64,000 bases of DNA from Oscarella lobularis (GCF_947507565.1 NC_089178.1:62001-126000), one strand, 5' to 3'; shown: positions 25,001 to 37,307, counted from the stretch's first letter. The notes: a model not told the origin generated them from the sequence alone. Numbers and translations: made by a program.

Positions 25001-25801
25001 CTTGCACGCCAGAGGATTTTGAATGGTATGATATACGTTGATTGGGTTGACTTATTTTTGGTTGACCGTTTTTTTTTGTGTTCTAGTGATTATGGATACA
25101 AATGGGAAGACCAGTCATTCACCACATGCATCGAAGACGGAGACTTCAAAGTTGCAGCGAGAATGTACTGCAAGCCAAATCAACTCGTTTACAACAAAAC
25201 GCGTGGGTAAGACGATCAAATAGATATTGAGTCTTATGTATGGAGACCGACGTTGAATATTCTGTTTGCAGCTATCGACGTATTCCTGGTGATAAGTGCC
25301 AGGGTGGCGTGCTAGATCAGTTCATTAGCACACAGACGGCACCTTGCTCTGGAAATCCGGGGCCAAAATCGAAACACAAAACGCCTTTACCTCCGGTATG
25401 TAATCCTTCAATGTCTTGATCTAACGCTATTGTGATGTTTAGGACACCACTAGTAATACGAAGGGGGGTTCGAAGGGGGGTTCGTCTGGCGGCAAAGTGG
25501 CGGCTGCGATTCTTATTCCATTGGCTTTAATTGTGATGGCAATCTGCGGGTTTTATGTATATAAGAAGTGCTACAAGCGTGGCGGAGAGAGGCACGTAAC
25601 TACTCTTGTATTGTTTATGAGATGATAACTTGGGGGTCTTTTTGTGCAGGAAATATGACTACAAATATTCCATGCTTTCTCAGGGCGACGAGGACAAGTC
25701 CAATTTGCTTGATGACGTAAGAGAAGATGTAAACAATGTTGAATAAAACTCATCTGGTATTCTTTAAGCTTGATGACGATGACGATGAATTCAAAAGCTG
25801 A
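22096..25801 (+). CDS. SORT1: Sortilin-like VPS10-domain receptor
   Basis: ATG 22096 opens a signal peptide (SIVYLVFLISSTVCLELW). A propeptide-like stretch with RKRRSLAES, a furin-type site, follows. The ten-bladed VPS10 propeller is spread over about 15 exons, with Asp-box motifs (SYDGGKMWKAI, EDGGLTWNRGKLP, SFDRGGHWQHI, TRDGGYTWTKV). The 10CC region near 25090-25380 is Cys-rich (EDGDFKVAARMYC, DKCQGG). After a linker rich in KTPLPPD comes one membrane helix (ILIPLALIVMAICGFYVY). The short cytosolic tail has YKYSML, a YxxL/YxxM-type sorting signal, and an acidic end (DDDDDEFKS) comparable to the GGA-binding DDSDEDLL of vertebrate sortilin. Sortilins carry hydrolases and neurotrophin-like ligands between Golgi, endosome and surface. 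A single gene with no LDLR or FnIII modules favours SORT1 over SORL1. Confidence 0.87.
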
Positions 25802-25950
25802 GAACTTGGGTATTATTGATTAATTTAGCGAGGTTAGTACATGGTCCCTGCATCTATCTTCCTGCACTCTTTCCTCGTCTGTGAGTAAAGCAATCGTCTG
25901 CTTTTTTCTCTCTCTTTGCCGTGTTTCTCCTTGTATACAATGTAGGTCAC

Positions 25951-26400
25951 ATGACTAGCTGTTTGGATTGTGACAACGCGCGCTACGACTTCGAAGAATT
26001 CCACACGAACAAGCGCGACGCCGCCGCTGAGCTCATGCTGAGCTCTCTCAGAGCGACAGTGACCCTTTCAGCGATCAGATTTTCTGACGAACGACTTGGA
26101 ACTTGGAAGGGGCCCACAGATAGATCACAGTGCCTTCACGCCGCCGTTTCCTGTCCTGCTGCAGCTTTCTGGGACCCACAGTGACGGTAAGCGCACGTCT
26201 GTCATTCTCGCGTCTTTGCGGAGCCGCTTCACGCGTGCTTTCACGCAGGAAAACTGATCGACGGGAAAGATGGCGACCATTTTTGCGGCGTCGATTACGG
26301 CGTAGCCACGTGCACCGCCAAGAACGGCGAAGCGAATTCAAGATCCTCCTTGAAATCGTCGACTTTAGCAAAGTCTCTCTCGTCAAGATCGTGAGTAATG
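25951..26400 (+). CDS. Putative small gene, unrecognised
   Basis: ATG 25951 starts an open stretch (MTSCLDCDNARYDFEEFH) that continues to a stop near 26184 in one frame. Just before it, a gtaagc donor at 26187 and a cgcag acceptor near 26249 could join to a second coding stretch (DGDHFCGVDYGVATCTAKN). The frames do not line up cleanly in my reading, because a stop follows FSDQIF in the alternative frame. An AATAAA signal near 26709 supports transcription on this strand. I assign no family. Confidence 0.25.
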
Positions 26401-26757
26401 TCACACCACCTTTCTTTACCCGATTTTCTAGTTTTAGTTTTATTAGTGGACGAAGGTTCCATGGACTCCAACGAAAGCGAAGCGAAGACTGTGCATGAAT
26501 TAGATACAGTAATGGATAGATAGAATACTGTAGGCGCACAACAGGATCACGCCGTCTCGTGCTGTGTTCACGCGCAGTAGTGTAGGTAGCGTAGGTTAGT
26601 TAGGCTAAGTAGGTAGGTAGAGGTTAGTTAGGGCATCGGCGGGGTGGTGCACCCCGCGCGCGCTGCCGCCGCCATGGAGAAAAGGGTAGAGTATAGACAT
26701 TTTATTTCAATAAAAAAGAAAAAAGAAACAGCCTTTCCCCTCTCTCTCAGCGCGGGT
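26401..26757. other. Probable 3' untranslated or intergenic sequence
   Basis: It contains a stretch of GTAGGTTAGTTAGG-like short repeats (26577-26630) and an AATAAA near 26709. No coding exon is seen. Confidence 0.4.
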
Positions 26758-26916
26758 AGTTTTTTGTTGACGGGGTCGTGCCCAGGACCCCGGAGCAGTT
26801 TTTGTTGACGGGGTCCTGCTCAGGACCCCGGAGCAGTTTTCTTTGACGGAGGTCGTGCTCAGGACCTCTCTTTGGATGCAGTTTTTTTGTGGAGGTCATA
26901 CCCAGGACCCCCAAGT
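26758..26916. repeat. Tandem hairpin repeats, about four 38-46-bp units
   Basis: Units start at about 26758, 26796, 26834 and 26880, each as AGTTTTT..GACGGGGTC. Each unit carries an inverted core; the second is the clearest (GGGGTCCTG, CT, CAGGACCCC), a 9-bp stem with a 2-base centre. Units three and four are degraded. It could be part of a structured RNA, a repeat family or a protein-binding array; I know no match. Confidence 0.7.
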
Positions 26917-27423
26917 TCACCTGTCCACAAAAGAAGCTGTAAGTGAGAATTGAGGTACATAAGAGTACAGAGCACCTGGTAGTGTTCTTCAGGAAAAGAA
27001 ATCATTCCTGGGTTGAAGGACAGATCAGCAAAAAGCGCCCTCCAATGCCTCGTTGTTGTCAATACTGTACCGCCGGCTTATTCATGTAGTACAAGCTGCC
27101 ATTTGGAGGCAGAGAGTTGACTTGCTCAAGCATTAGATACCTGGTCTCAGTTACTGTGGAACCAATGAGATCTCCGCAATCGCGAGTGTAACTTCGAAGC
27201 ATGATCTAAGTTCAACAGAAAAACAACGAGAAGAGTAGGAGAGAAAAGAACTAGCGTGGAATATCGTAGTTTACCTGTAGGGAAAACACGTAGAGTAGGT
27301 CCGTGGTCTACACAGAAACGCGGCAGAAATCCATGATGCCTCGTTTCTTTCCTTCGAGTGAAAATTAAAAAAGAGGTTGATGACTCGACGAGCACAAATG
27401 AATAACGCCTAAATTCAATGAAC
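26917..27423. other. No supported gene
   Basis: Minus-strand frames at 26859-27062 and 27147-27395 are open, but neither reads as a known protein. They do not connect in phase to the PAN2-like fragment by any splice pair I can defend. Confidence 0.4.
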
Positions 27424-28372
27424 TATTAGACAGTTTTTCTCATGAGCACTACGCCACCTTCGGAATAGACTATAGCGAAAGCTTGACCCGTCGAACTGAC
27501 GTCCATCCCGAAGCAGAACGTTCCCTCCGCAAGAACTTGGGATCGCATTGCAATAGCAGCCCAGTCTGTTAGGAAACGAACGCCACTAGATCAACGAGAG
27601 TCGGTTTCTTATTCTTTTATTACCTGCGACATGACGACCAGACGAGACGCGTAGGCTGGGACGAATTTTAGAAGAAATGGTTCAACTGGAAGCTGTGTGT
27701 AAAGAAAGAGCTTATAGAAATAAAAACAATGAAATGAAACCTGCACGGGTGCCATGGATTTCATGGTGCGAATGTCGTGCACCATCAACTGTCTTTCCGT
27801 CGATATCTGTCCCCATATCTGAGCGTAGTTATTGATCGATTGATTTCTTTAAAGATGAACTGTCTCTCAATGAAAACCTTGGAAGAAAAAAAAATGCCAT
27901 TAGTGGACCACCGGCTCATTTTCTCCCCCCAACCTTTCCACTCGTTTGTCCACAGCACACGTGACGCAAAATTACTACCGGTTCGTCAAGAGAAACCTAA
28001 ATTAATTAATTAATTAATTAAAAGTTGACGTGCCTTTTAGTGACTTTCGCCTTGATGACGTCAAAATCGAGGAGATTCTTCTCCCCCCGCGAAGAAACGA
28101 TTTGCCTTCAGATATAATCAATCCACATCGAGATCCCTGTGCTCTGTCGAACTAAGAGAGAAAACAAATCGTCTAAAGGATACTTCGTCTAGCGTTCTAA
28201 CCATTTCGTTCTTACTCACTTCAAAGCGAATTTGGGTATTCCCTGTTCTTCGATGCCTCGAATTGCACAGCACGACGAGTCCTCCTTCTTCCGACGGAAA
28301 AATCTGCGTTATTCCCTCGTTGCACGACGAGTTCTTCGCCCGTAGTAGGCCGTCGCGTGACCCTGCAATGGA
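27424..28372 (-). pseudogene. PAN2: PAN2 WD40-region fragment, decayed and truncated
   Basis: Exons on the minus strand match the N-terminal WD40 part of PAN2, the deadenylase subunit that shortens mRNA poly(A) tails. About 28372-28221 gives GHATAYYG, then in another frame ITQIFPSEEGGLVVLCN. About 28105-28035 gives KNLLDFDVIKAKV. Near 27950 it gives VVILRHVCCGQTSGKV followed by a stop. About 27813-27743 gives LMVHDIRTMKSMAPVQ, 27687-27625 gives LPVEPFLLKFVPAYASRLVV, and 27569-27424 gives GMDVSSTGQAFAIVYSEGG and a stop. The linker, UCH and exonuclease domains are absent, the start is missing and at least one frame change is present. Introns are retained, so this is a truncated genomic copy rather than a retrocopy. 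If the frame change is a sequencing error, a short WD40-only product is possible. Confidence 0.6.
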
Positions 28373-28772
28373 AAGTGCTGTGCTCCGTTTACGAAGAGTC
28401 GAAACTTTGAGCTCTTAGCGCGCTGCGTGCCTACGTCACTCAGTACGTCACTCAAATAGCGCGGGAGAAGTGGCTATACAGTAGAGTAGAAATGATGGCC
28501 TTGGTGTAAGCCCACAATCAAGATGCCGCAGGAGAAGAGCGAGAGAAACGCGTGGCCGTTGTGTTTAGTCACGTGACACATTTTAGCATTAATTAAGAGA
28601 AATAAAGAAAAATAACGTCCGGACCATATGGTCCCGGACCCCACCCCTACAATTAAACACAACCGAACCTACCGTACAAGCAAGCGCACAGCGCTCACAT
28701 CAAAGTACTATCTACAAAAATCATAGAATTAGTATGTACAAAAAACCGTGAACGGTATCGTCCACGTTTATC
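28373..28772. other. Intergenic: PAN2 fragment to LRIG-like gene
   Basis: It holds the 3' UTR of the LRIG-like gene (minus strand, ending near its TAG at 28773). No coding exon is seen. Confidence 0.5.
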
Positions 28773-31700
28773 CTAATCTACATCACTATCTGAATCTAGG
28801 GAAGCGGCCCGTTTTTTCTTAACAGGAACTGCCCTAAACGTCCCGTCCGCTCCAATTACAACCATTGGAATAATCCCTCCCTCAGACTTCCCCAACACAC
28901 CATCCCCTTTACCGTTCTGAGACGGAGCCGGCGGCACTGCCGGTGGCGGTGGCAGCGGCGGCAGAGGCAGCACCGAAGTCTGATTAGAAGCAGCGGCGTG
29001 TCCATTAGTCGGTCGAACATTCGAGACGGTGGTTGTGGTGCCAGATGAAGATGACGGCTCAACAGTCGGGATCACTCCGTTCGTCACGTACACGCGCACG
29101 GGAAGCCGGCCCGAGCCTGAGCTTCCGCCGTCCGCATCAGGGGTTGGAGCGCGTACGGCGAACGTCCCATTTACCGCTCGGCTTCGCTGCGTCGTGACGG
29201 CAGCTTTTCCCTGCTCCGCTTTTCGTTGCCTGGCGAGGCGACGACTTTGACGCTTCCTCCTCCATCTCACGGCAACAAAGAGTATGGTCCAGAGAGCTGT
29301 GGCGAAGACGACGCCGCAGACGAGAGATAAGGCAATCCACAAGGTAAGCGCGCCATCTTGACTTTCTTTACGGGGGAAAAACACGAGTCAATGCGACGTA
29401 AAAGGAAACCGAAAGTTTACTCAAGTACCTGTAGGAAGTCCGTTCCCTGAAGTCGGGCCAGGGCCATCAGAAGGATCTACTGTCAAGCGAAAACGCTGCA
29501 CCACAATTCTCGTCTTCTCCTGAATGTGACATTCGTATGAGCCGCCGTCGGACGGTCGCACCTCTTCGAAAACGAGCCAATGAGCTTCTTCGGTCAAGCG
29601 ACGACGTTGGCTGTTCGTCACCAGCCTGTTGTCTTTGTACCACGTCCTCGGACCTGCATTCGGTAGATTACAGTTGAGGATGAGAGATTTTCCGCTGGGA
29701 ACGTTAAGGTCGGGACTCGATCTGACGTCTTTGTCTAACACGGTCAGCGTCACGTTGACGGCAATTTTGCCGACTCTGTTGGAAGCGATGCAGGCGAAGA
29801 CGCCCTCGTCTGCCTTGGTGACGTCTTTTATGACGACTCCTACGTCCTCCATCACGTCCAACCTCTCGAAAATGTTATGATTCTTTTTGAAAATTTTGTA
29901 GTCGATGTCGGGACGGGGTAACCCAGCGGCTTGACATTCCATCTTGAAGGTCCCCAAATTGCCGACAACACCGTCAACCGGCTTCAAGGTAAAATAAGGA
30001 AAAACTAAAAAAAAAAAACGATGTTATCATTTTAGGGGACATCTACGCGGAGAAGGAACTAATAAACGATTCAATTAATAATAAATACATCTACACTTAT
30101 TTTGTCCCGCTTTTTTTCCCCCACTCACTATTGGCCGTCACTTTCGCTGGATTGGATGTGACTCGTCCGTGCAAGTTCTCCGCTATGCACGTGTAGTTTC
30201 CCTCGTTCTTCACACTGGTCTCGAGTATGACGAGATGAGAGAGGGTTCCGTTCGACAACACCACCGTTCCCGGATGACTGTCATTCGTGATTATTTTGTC
30301 CCCTTTTGCCCACTCAAAACGAATGGGTCCGTCCGTGTCACTCGTCGCCTCGCACGTGAGCGTCGTGCTCTCATTCACTATGGCATTCGTCGACGCGGGA
30401 TGACTAGTAATGACTGGAAAGCCATCTTAGGAGGAAAAAGGAATTGCGACTAATCGAATTGATTACGTTCTCAATTAGCATTACCGCAGGTGAAGTCGTC
30501 TCGAGTCAAATTCATTATTCCAACGCCGACGTGCAATCCCCGACCGCAGAGTCCGTTCACGCTCGCGTCGAATCGTCGGCGCGCGATCCACGACGGGAAC
30601 CAGGCGAGATGGCAATCGCAGCGAAAGTGCGACGAAATTAGATAGCTAAACACAACCCAGACGAATCCCAAATCAAATCAGAACCATTATGCGATGCTAT
30701 CTTATTATCTTACATGTCTTTGAGATGGGCGAGGTATTCCAAGGCGTTCTCTTGAATTGCGCTGATGGGATTGCGTCTCAGGTCCCTTAGAGTACACAAA
30801 TGAAAAAACGAAATCGCATGATTTTCTTGTGTCTCTCTTACAGCGTTCTCAAATTGTTGAGACCGTGAAAGGTTTCCTTATGGATGGCGTCAATGCGGTT
30901 GTACGATAAGTTCCTAATAAAGACCAGAAATAATGAAAGAGCGATTGGATAGGACTTTTTTTAGGTGAACGTACAGACTCGTCAAATTTTTCGCGCCGAC
31001 AAAAAACGTGGCCGTGATGTGAACGCTCCACGTGATTCGATTGTGACTCAGATCGAGTTGGACGAGTCGGCCCATGGGATGGAACGGTTCCCCGGCAATA
31101 GTATCAATTTCGTTGTGCGAGACGGATCTTAATTTAAAAAAAAAGGAATGAGGTCAATGAAAATCCATGACCTGCTAAGCCCGCGTACAAGGTAGTCACG
31201 TTCGCCAATCCAACGAACATATCCTCGCGAATAGACGTGATTTTGTTCGAGCTCAAATCACTAAAAAGAAATGACACGGTCACGAATTATTCCTCACACG
31301 TGACGAACTCGGGGCTCACAGGTTTCTTAGATATTTCATATGCTTGAAGATGGACACGCTGATTGTGTTAATCAAATTGTGGCTTATATTCCTAGGAATA
31401 TTTTAGTAACACTGATTATTCTCTGTAGGAAAATTGTCCTTTACAGGCTCGTGGCTGATTCTAGTCCGAATAGGAAAGCCCCGTCGGTAATTTCCGTAAT
31501 CAAATTTTGCCCGAGATGTCTAAATCAATTCTCAATTGTTAGCTGGCACTTTGAACCGAATCAAGATATTAATTAATTAATCCTTACACTTCCTTTATGT
31601 GAGGATTCTTTTGTGCCTTTCGGGAAAAAAAGCCGCCATCTTCGACGCTCTTAATTTTATTCTTTCTGAGATTTCTAAGCAGAAAACATCGAGGGTGGCT

Positions 31701-33356
31701 CGGCGCACTTTGGCAACGTACATGACGCGTAGCTTATGAAAGCCATAAAACATGGGAAACTTAACAGTCGTCAGCTCATTATTAGACAAATCCCTACGAA
31801 ACGCAATGCAAGAACGAAGTAGTCAGAAAACCCCCAAGACCAACTCACAGCATCTCCAAATTCGTTAGCGGCACAGTAGCCGTGATATTCCACGCGGTAA
31901 GCCCGTTCCGCGCCAAACGCCTTTTAATTAAAAAAAGAGCAATTTGTCAGTCAACCGGCCAATCAAGAGCGAAGAAAACAAAGCGCTAGCGCGTACGACA
32001 ACTCACAGCCGCTCCAAACTGGATAAATATTGAAAAGAACCATCCGTTATAGTCTCGATGCCGTTCCGACTCAATTGCCTAGAGTAGACGCGATATCGCG
32101 CGCGCGCGCAAGAAAACCCCCGCGCGCGCAGTCCCACTTACAGAACAACGAGGGAATTGTTTCGAGGAAACGAATCCGCCAATAACTCTTCGATAACATT
32201 TTCTTTGAGATCCCTATCAGAGGCGCGACGGCGAGTGTTATTCAAATCACGAAGCCCCCCCTCCCCAACAACGAGTGCTCACAGGAAAGTCAATCGTGGC
32301 AGGTGTCTGATTGACGCTGCCGAAATCGTGTCGATTTGATTCCCGGAACTAGCGCGGATGTCATGAGTCAAGGCTTCGACTTTTAGGATATTAGGGGGTC
32401 TCTCACAGAGTCAACTTCTCGAGAAGCGCGTTCTTCGACGTGAAGACGGGCATCGACGTTAGTGCGTTATCGGCGAGATTTCTATATATTAGACGGGCGA
32501 GGAAAACAAGTGTTAGACGTCTACTACCCCCTTTCGTTTCGTGTCAACAAACACGAGTCTGGGCAAACAACGCGCCTAAAAGCGCCCATTAGTCGCGCGC
32601 GCGCGGACGACAATCGCGTACCAGACGCAGGAACGAACAATTAGGGCAAAGAGGACTTCGAAATGACGCGATCGCGCGCGCTTACAGTTCTCGTAGATTT
32701 CGTAGGCCACCGAAGGCATCCGGATCGAGTCGAACGATCGCGTTTCCTTTCAAGTTCCTTTCGAAAGAGAGAAGGATATACACATTTGTAATAATAGAGA
32801 CTTGACGTCGGGGAACGGCACGCGGGACGCTGGGGGGGAGGGACACGTTGTTTCGTCTGTTCGCGAGCGATCGTGCGTCGCGTGGCGCGATCTCTCGATT
32901 CTCTTCGAAGTCGGCCGCCGCCGCAAAGCATCCATTTCATTGACGAAAGAGCGACAAACGAGCAATCGTTGGGGAATGAAAAGCACGTACGACAAAAAGG
33001 AACGATCGCGCTGCTTCGCGCTAGCGTACAAAAGCGGGTTTTTTTCCCCCCTTCTCCCACGCACGCAAAATCGCGCTCTCTCTAATAAATAAGTAACACC
33101 GCGATGGCTAGACGTGTGTATACGTTCGCGCAAAACGACCGTCTGGGATTCGACTAGGTGCGCGGATCGCTTACAGAACGCGAGTGCCCGGCGGCAAATT
33201 CGCTGGCAGGCGGACGAGATCCATATTGGAACAGTCGACAGTCGAATCCCGGCATTTGCATCCCGCGTCGGTCGGACACGCGGCGGCGGCGGCGGCGACA
33301 GGGACGGCTTCGGTCGACGCGGCGGCGACGAAGACGAGAAGGACGCGGAGTAGCAT
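28773..33356 (-). CDS. LRIG-like leucine-rich-repeat and Ig receptor
   Basis: ATG 33356 starts a signal peptide (LLRVLLVFVAAASTEA) and an LRRNT (CPTDAGCKCRDSTVDCSN). Roughly a dozen or more leucine-rich repeats follow, mostly one per 72-bp exon between 32760 and 30710 (for example LKGNAIVRLDPDAFGGLRNL and DLSSNKITSIREDMFVGLAN). An LRRCT lies at 30640-30480 (FRCDCHLAWFPSWI). Three Ig domains follow: 30420-30100 (STTLTCEAT...YTCIAENLHG), 30000-29710 (FKMECQAAGLPRP...FACIASNRVG) and 29700-29430 (LILNCNLPNAGPRTWYKDN...YECHIQEK). A membrane helix (TLWIALSLVCGVVFATALWTI) leads to a ~150-residue tail rich in Ser, Thr and Pro (LPLPPLPPPPAVPPAP) ending SLDSDSDVD. LRR-LRRCT-three Ig-TM is the LRIG order; LRIGs modulate receptor tyrosine kinases and BMP receptors. 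No kinase or TIR domain is present. Confidence 0.82.
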
Positions 33357-33811
33357 TTCAACTCGGTCGCGGTTCCATGGTGAAGTGCGAGGCTTTAGAG
33401 TGCTCATCCTCACTGGATTTAGCGCGTTTGGCGTAACCGTCTTAGTGAACAATGTCAACCGACGACTAAATAAGGTTATATTGATCTAATATCGCGCGAA
33501 GCCAAGTCGTCGGAGTGAAGAGAACGCACTGCCTGCGACGGTGATCACGCTTTCGCCTAAGTATACTGCTTATTAGAGGGAACTCGTTCGTTGGTTCAAT
33601 GCTAATTTGATTATGTCTCGTGGCCAATCTTCGTGTACCTCGTTAATATCGTCGCATTATGGCGTGCTGGTTATCAGATTTCGACAAAGTCGGTCAGTTC
33701 ACTCTATGTGCATTAACGCCACAGAAGCGCTAGAAATTCCGTCAAAGGGCGCGATAGCCGAAGGGAAGAAAGTGTCACGTGCTACTCCGGGAAAGCAAAC
33801 CACCCGGATAT
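33357..33811. promoter_or_regulatory. Divergent intergenic region, LRIG-like / GPKOW
   Basis: Two divergently transcribed genes start at its borders, so both promoters lie here. I see no coding exon. Confidence 0.4.
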
Positions 33812-35960
33812 ATGGAAAGCAAACTAAGCTTTAGCTTCGCTAAAAAGGCAACCAAGCGAGCATTCGACAGTCGGCCGAAACCCAGCGATGCTTCTGATAA
33901 AGACTACGTTATCTCGGTTGCTGGAGAAACCGTCGAAAGGTAGATACAAAGACGTTATTGTCTTCCCAGCCAGCTATCGTCCATAGTACGGCGCCAAAAA
34001 AAACGAAAAAGGAGTTCGTAATTCCAATGAAAGAAGGAGCGACCGGATCAGGCCTCACGGCGCGACTCAAACAGCTCAAAACGGGCGACGCGGTAAAACA
34101 AGACGGAACGGCAGAGGACAAAATGGCGGCGGAGGCCATACTAAAAGGCAAGTGGAAAAAAATAATAAAAAATTAATTTTTCGTCAATTGAATTTTAATT
34201 AGATTTGGAAAATTATAAAGCGAGTTTGGAAGGAGAGGCGGCGTCCGAAATGATCATACCTGTCGTAGCAGCCACAGATAGTGAAGATTTTCTAAAGGAC
34301 GTGGCTTCGAGACCAGAGCAGAGCACAATGGATGACTATGATAGTATGCCTGTGTCACAATTCGGTGCCGCGCTCATGAGGGGCATGGGATGGTCAGAAG
34401 GAACGCCAATAGGATTAACTAATAAAGAGTAATAAATAAATAAATGGCGAGGATCTTTTCTTTTGATTTGGACGGCACTTTTTCGTTTAGGACTGTAAAG
34501 CCGATTGAGTTTGTTGCCAGGCAACCTGGACAGGGATTGGGTGCCGACTCAAAGGAAATGCTACAGAATGGAATAGATCCAAAGAAAAAGAGAAGACTAA
34601 AACCGGGAGAGAAGTCAGAAAAAAGAGTAAGATATAATGAATGACACGTGGATTCACGCCGCTGCTAATACCTTGTACAGTATAAGACGTACTATGATAA
34701 AGAAGGGAAAGTGAAACACGTGAAGGGTATAGATGAGAATCTAAGTGAAAGTCCACCGGATGGTAATATTCACGTACGCGCAACTCCTCTCCAATTTTCA
34801 CTTTCTCCGCGCGCGCAGAGTTGAAAATCGGGGTTTACGTGGAAGTCGTATCCGGTTTCTACAAGGATTTTCACGGAAAGGTGGGCACCCCATTAGATGA
34901 TCCATTAGCATTTAACCGCTTGAGGAACCAATTTGCCGTTACACGCGCTAACTAAAGTTAAACGGGCGGTCGGATCTTTTGAGTCGAGTCTCTCCTTTGG
35001 TAGACACGGCAACAAAATACGCTGGACTACCTCCGTTTAATTTCGTGTCGTACATGTAAACAGTCTGTTTCCTAAATTCTAAAGGTGGTCGCTCTTGACG
35101 AGGACACGGCGCACGCTGTCGTTCGAATGGCCGTCTCTGACAAACAGGTGAACGTGAGTCAGCACATGCTGGTTGTCGTGAGCGAAACCCAGTATCTAGA
35201 GTCGATGAAAGGTAAAGAGATTCTCGCCCTAATGACGTCACTGTATCCGTTGCTAGGCACAGATAGAGGAAAGAAGAAAGAGAGGAGAGAAAGGTGATAT
35301 CTGTTCTCATTGTATAGTTGGTTTGGCGTGAGTCGTTCAATTGATTTGATTGAAGGGATTCTGCCGCCGATTCCGGTGATGACAGCGATGACGTTCAACC
35401 GTGGCTGACGCCCAATATTCGAGTTCGCGTCATCAGTAAGAGATACGTGAGAGGAAAGTATTACAATGAAAAGGTCAGAGTAGAAGAGGGAGGAGCTGCA
35501 TAGATATATGCAGATTTATAGATACCCTTTTTGACTTACCAGGTTTCTATCATTGACGTCATCAGCGTAGACCGTTGTGTCTGCAAGACTGAAGATGGGA
35601 TCTTGTTGGAAGGTCCTGACAGACGATGTTATCGCCACGTGTCCAGTCATACCATTGTTTTCTATGTAGATGTACCGCAGAAGGTGTTGGAAACCGTCGT
35701 TCCTCGACAGACAAACGCCGTCGTTTCTATTGTAGAGGGGAAATATAAAGGCCACGTAAGGGAAACGCGATCTTTTTTTGTTTACGAGTATTACGCCTTT
35801 TTCTCTCTGTCTCGCGCAGCTAGGGAAAGTCGTCGAACGAGACAAGGCGAAATGCCGCGCTCAAGTCCAACTCCTTCGCAATCAGAGCAAAGTCGTTCGT
35901 TTGGACTACGGTCAGATATCCGAATACATAGGCGACTTGGATCTAGAAGACGACTATTGA
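33812..35960 (+). CDS. GPKOW: GPKOW (G-patch and KOW motifs) splicing protein
   Basis: ATG 33812 (MESKLSFSFAKKATKRAFD) starts a multi-exon gene. The N-terminal half has KKEFVIPMKEGATGSGLTARL and YDSMPVSQFGAALMRGMGW, the G-patch core (MRGMGWSEGTPIG). KPIEFVARQPGQGLGADSK continues the G-patch region. A first KOW follows (KIGVYVEVVSGFYKDFHGKVV), then a linker and a second KOW-like domain (NIRVRVISKRYVRGKYYNEKV, LDYGQISEY). The last residues are YIGDLDLEDDY. GPKOW/Spp2 binds the helicase DHX16 (Prp2) through its G-patch and acts in catalytic activation of the spliceosome. Length and domain order agree with the family. Confidence 0.87.
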
Positions 35961-36099
35961 TCGAAATAGACGTGCATTTTTTTTAGTTATGAAGAGATCG
36001 CTACTTTTTCCTTCCCTGATAACATGTACTTTCGGCATGGGCCATTTCTCACTATTGTGCTGACCGATGAGTAGCGGGGAAGTCTCGCGGTTGCCCATT

Positions 36100-36682
36100 A
36101 GCCACCTGCTCTCCATCTAAAAGCGCAAGGTAACTGGCTAAAGAGTAAGGCCACCAGCATTTTGGCTGTTGTGGTCACGCCCTTCTTCATTTGGCCACGA
36201 GAGAATTGAGCAGGAAGTAGAGAAGTGATGACATCAGAATCGATCTCCTTCTGTTTGTTTGATGGGGCAGAACCCGTATCCGATATCAGGACGCTTACCG
36301 CAGAAATGCGACGACAGGCGTTGGCCGAGCATTCCTCGCCGAAAATCGACTCAGCCCAGCCCAGGTGGTTCTCCTCCTCATTTCTATGTGTACAAAAGTC
36401 GTCGTCCGTTACGGAAGCTGCCACATCCTTGTCTGACTCCGCCTAGCGAGACCAACGCAACGCGTGGCAGCTAAAAATACACTAATGACTGAATTTGTAC
36501 TCGAGTGAGATCACACTGGAACGACGCGTAGCACTGCTAGTCACGACGACCGATGACGACCGTTCCCGCTTTGCCCTTCGTATGACCTGTAAACGTTGCC
36601 AAGACGACGAGAAATTAAACCCTAATGCGCTGTGACAAGCGATAACGAGTTGGATTGTGATCCAGCGGGGGAGCGACGACAT
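36100..36682 (-). CDS. Putative small secreted protein, unrecognised
   Basis: Exon 1 (36682-36587, ATG start) encodes 32 residues with a signal-peptide core (ITIQLVIACHSALGF) and ends at a gtcata donor. Exon 2 starts near 36442 after cgctag and reads AESDKDVAASVTDDDFC and then GEECSANACRR. The open frame runs on to 36098, but a good gtaagc donor sits near 36300, so the 3' end is unsettled. The phases of exons 1 and 2 agree. I recognise no family. Neighbouring GPKOW is convergent. Confidence 0.35.
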
Positions 36683-37307
36683 CGTTCGCGTCCGGAATCG
36701 ATTGCACGCGCGAGAAAAGAATGCGAAAATCGAACGGAAAGGTCGTCTAGAGAACAATTGTCTCCTTGTTCGAGCTAGACTCGAAAAAACGCGGCTTGGT
36801 CGAGCATTCGAATTTAGAAAATATATGCGCGACCCAACGCCGTCGTAATAGAATTAGCGCGTTGGCTCGTTGTCGGCACTTTCTATTCGTCCTACGTTAT
36901 CGATTACCTTACGATATATTAGCGATTTTTGATTCGGAGTTGGGCGTATCGCGGCCGTCGCCTCCCGCTCGTCGAAAAGCGGCCCCTTGTTTTCGTTTTC
37001 CGCCCATCGCAGCGCGTGCACGACGCCGCGGGGTCACCGAATCCGTGGGAAATCGCGGCTCGAGTCGGCACGTGAGCGCGCTTCGTGTTTGACAGAAGAA
37101 TGTGTCAACAGCATGATAGCCTAAGTGGTCGTTTTGCAATGGGAACCAATAAGAGGGGGGCACGTGGGCGGGCAGAAGCAGTTGATCGCGAGTCGTGGAT
37201 CGAGTTGCCCGCGCAATCAACATCTCCAACTGGCACAAGCTCCAGCTGAAATTGATCGGCCTCGCCACGATTCTCAACAGTCGACGAACGCGTTCGCTCC
37301 CGTCGAT
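36683..37307. other. Upstream region of the KLF gene
   Basis: This stretch is GC-rich and has no recognised exon. The KLF frame is open for 61 codons upstream of the chosen ATG but contains no ATG there, so it is treated as 5' UTR. Confidence 0.45.

Noticed and set aside
26859-27395. Minus-strand ORFs as the 3' exons of the PAN2 fragment
   Set aside because: Their sequence does not resemble the PAN2 linker or UCH domain and no phase-compatible splice pair links them.
37125-37307. 61-codon upstream extension of the KLF frame
   Set aside because: It starts at GTG and contains no ATG; eukaryotic initiation there is unlikely without transcript support.
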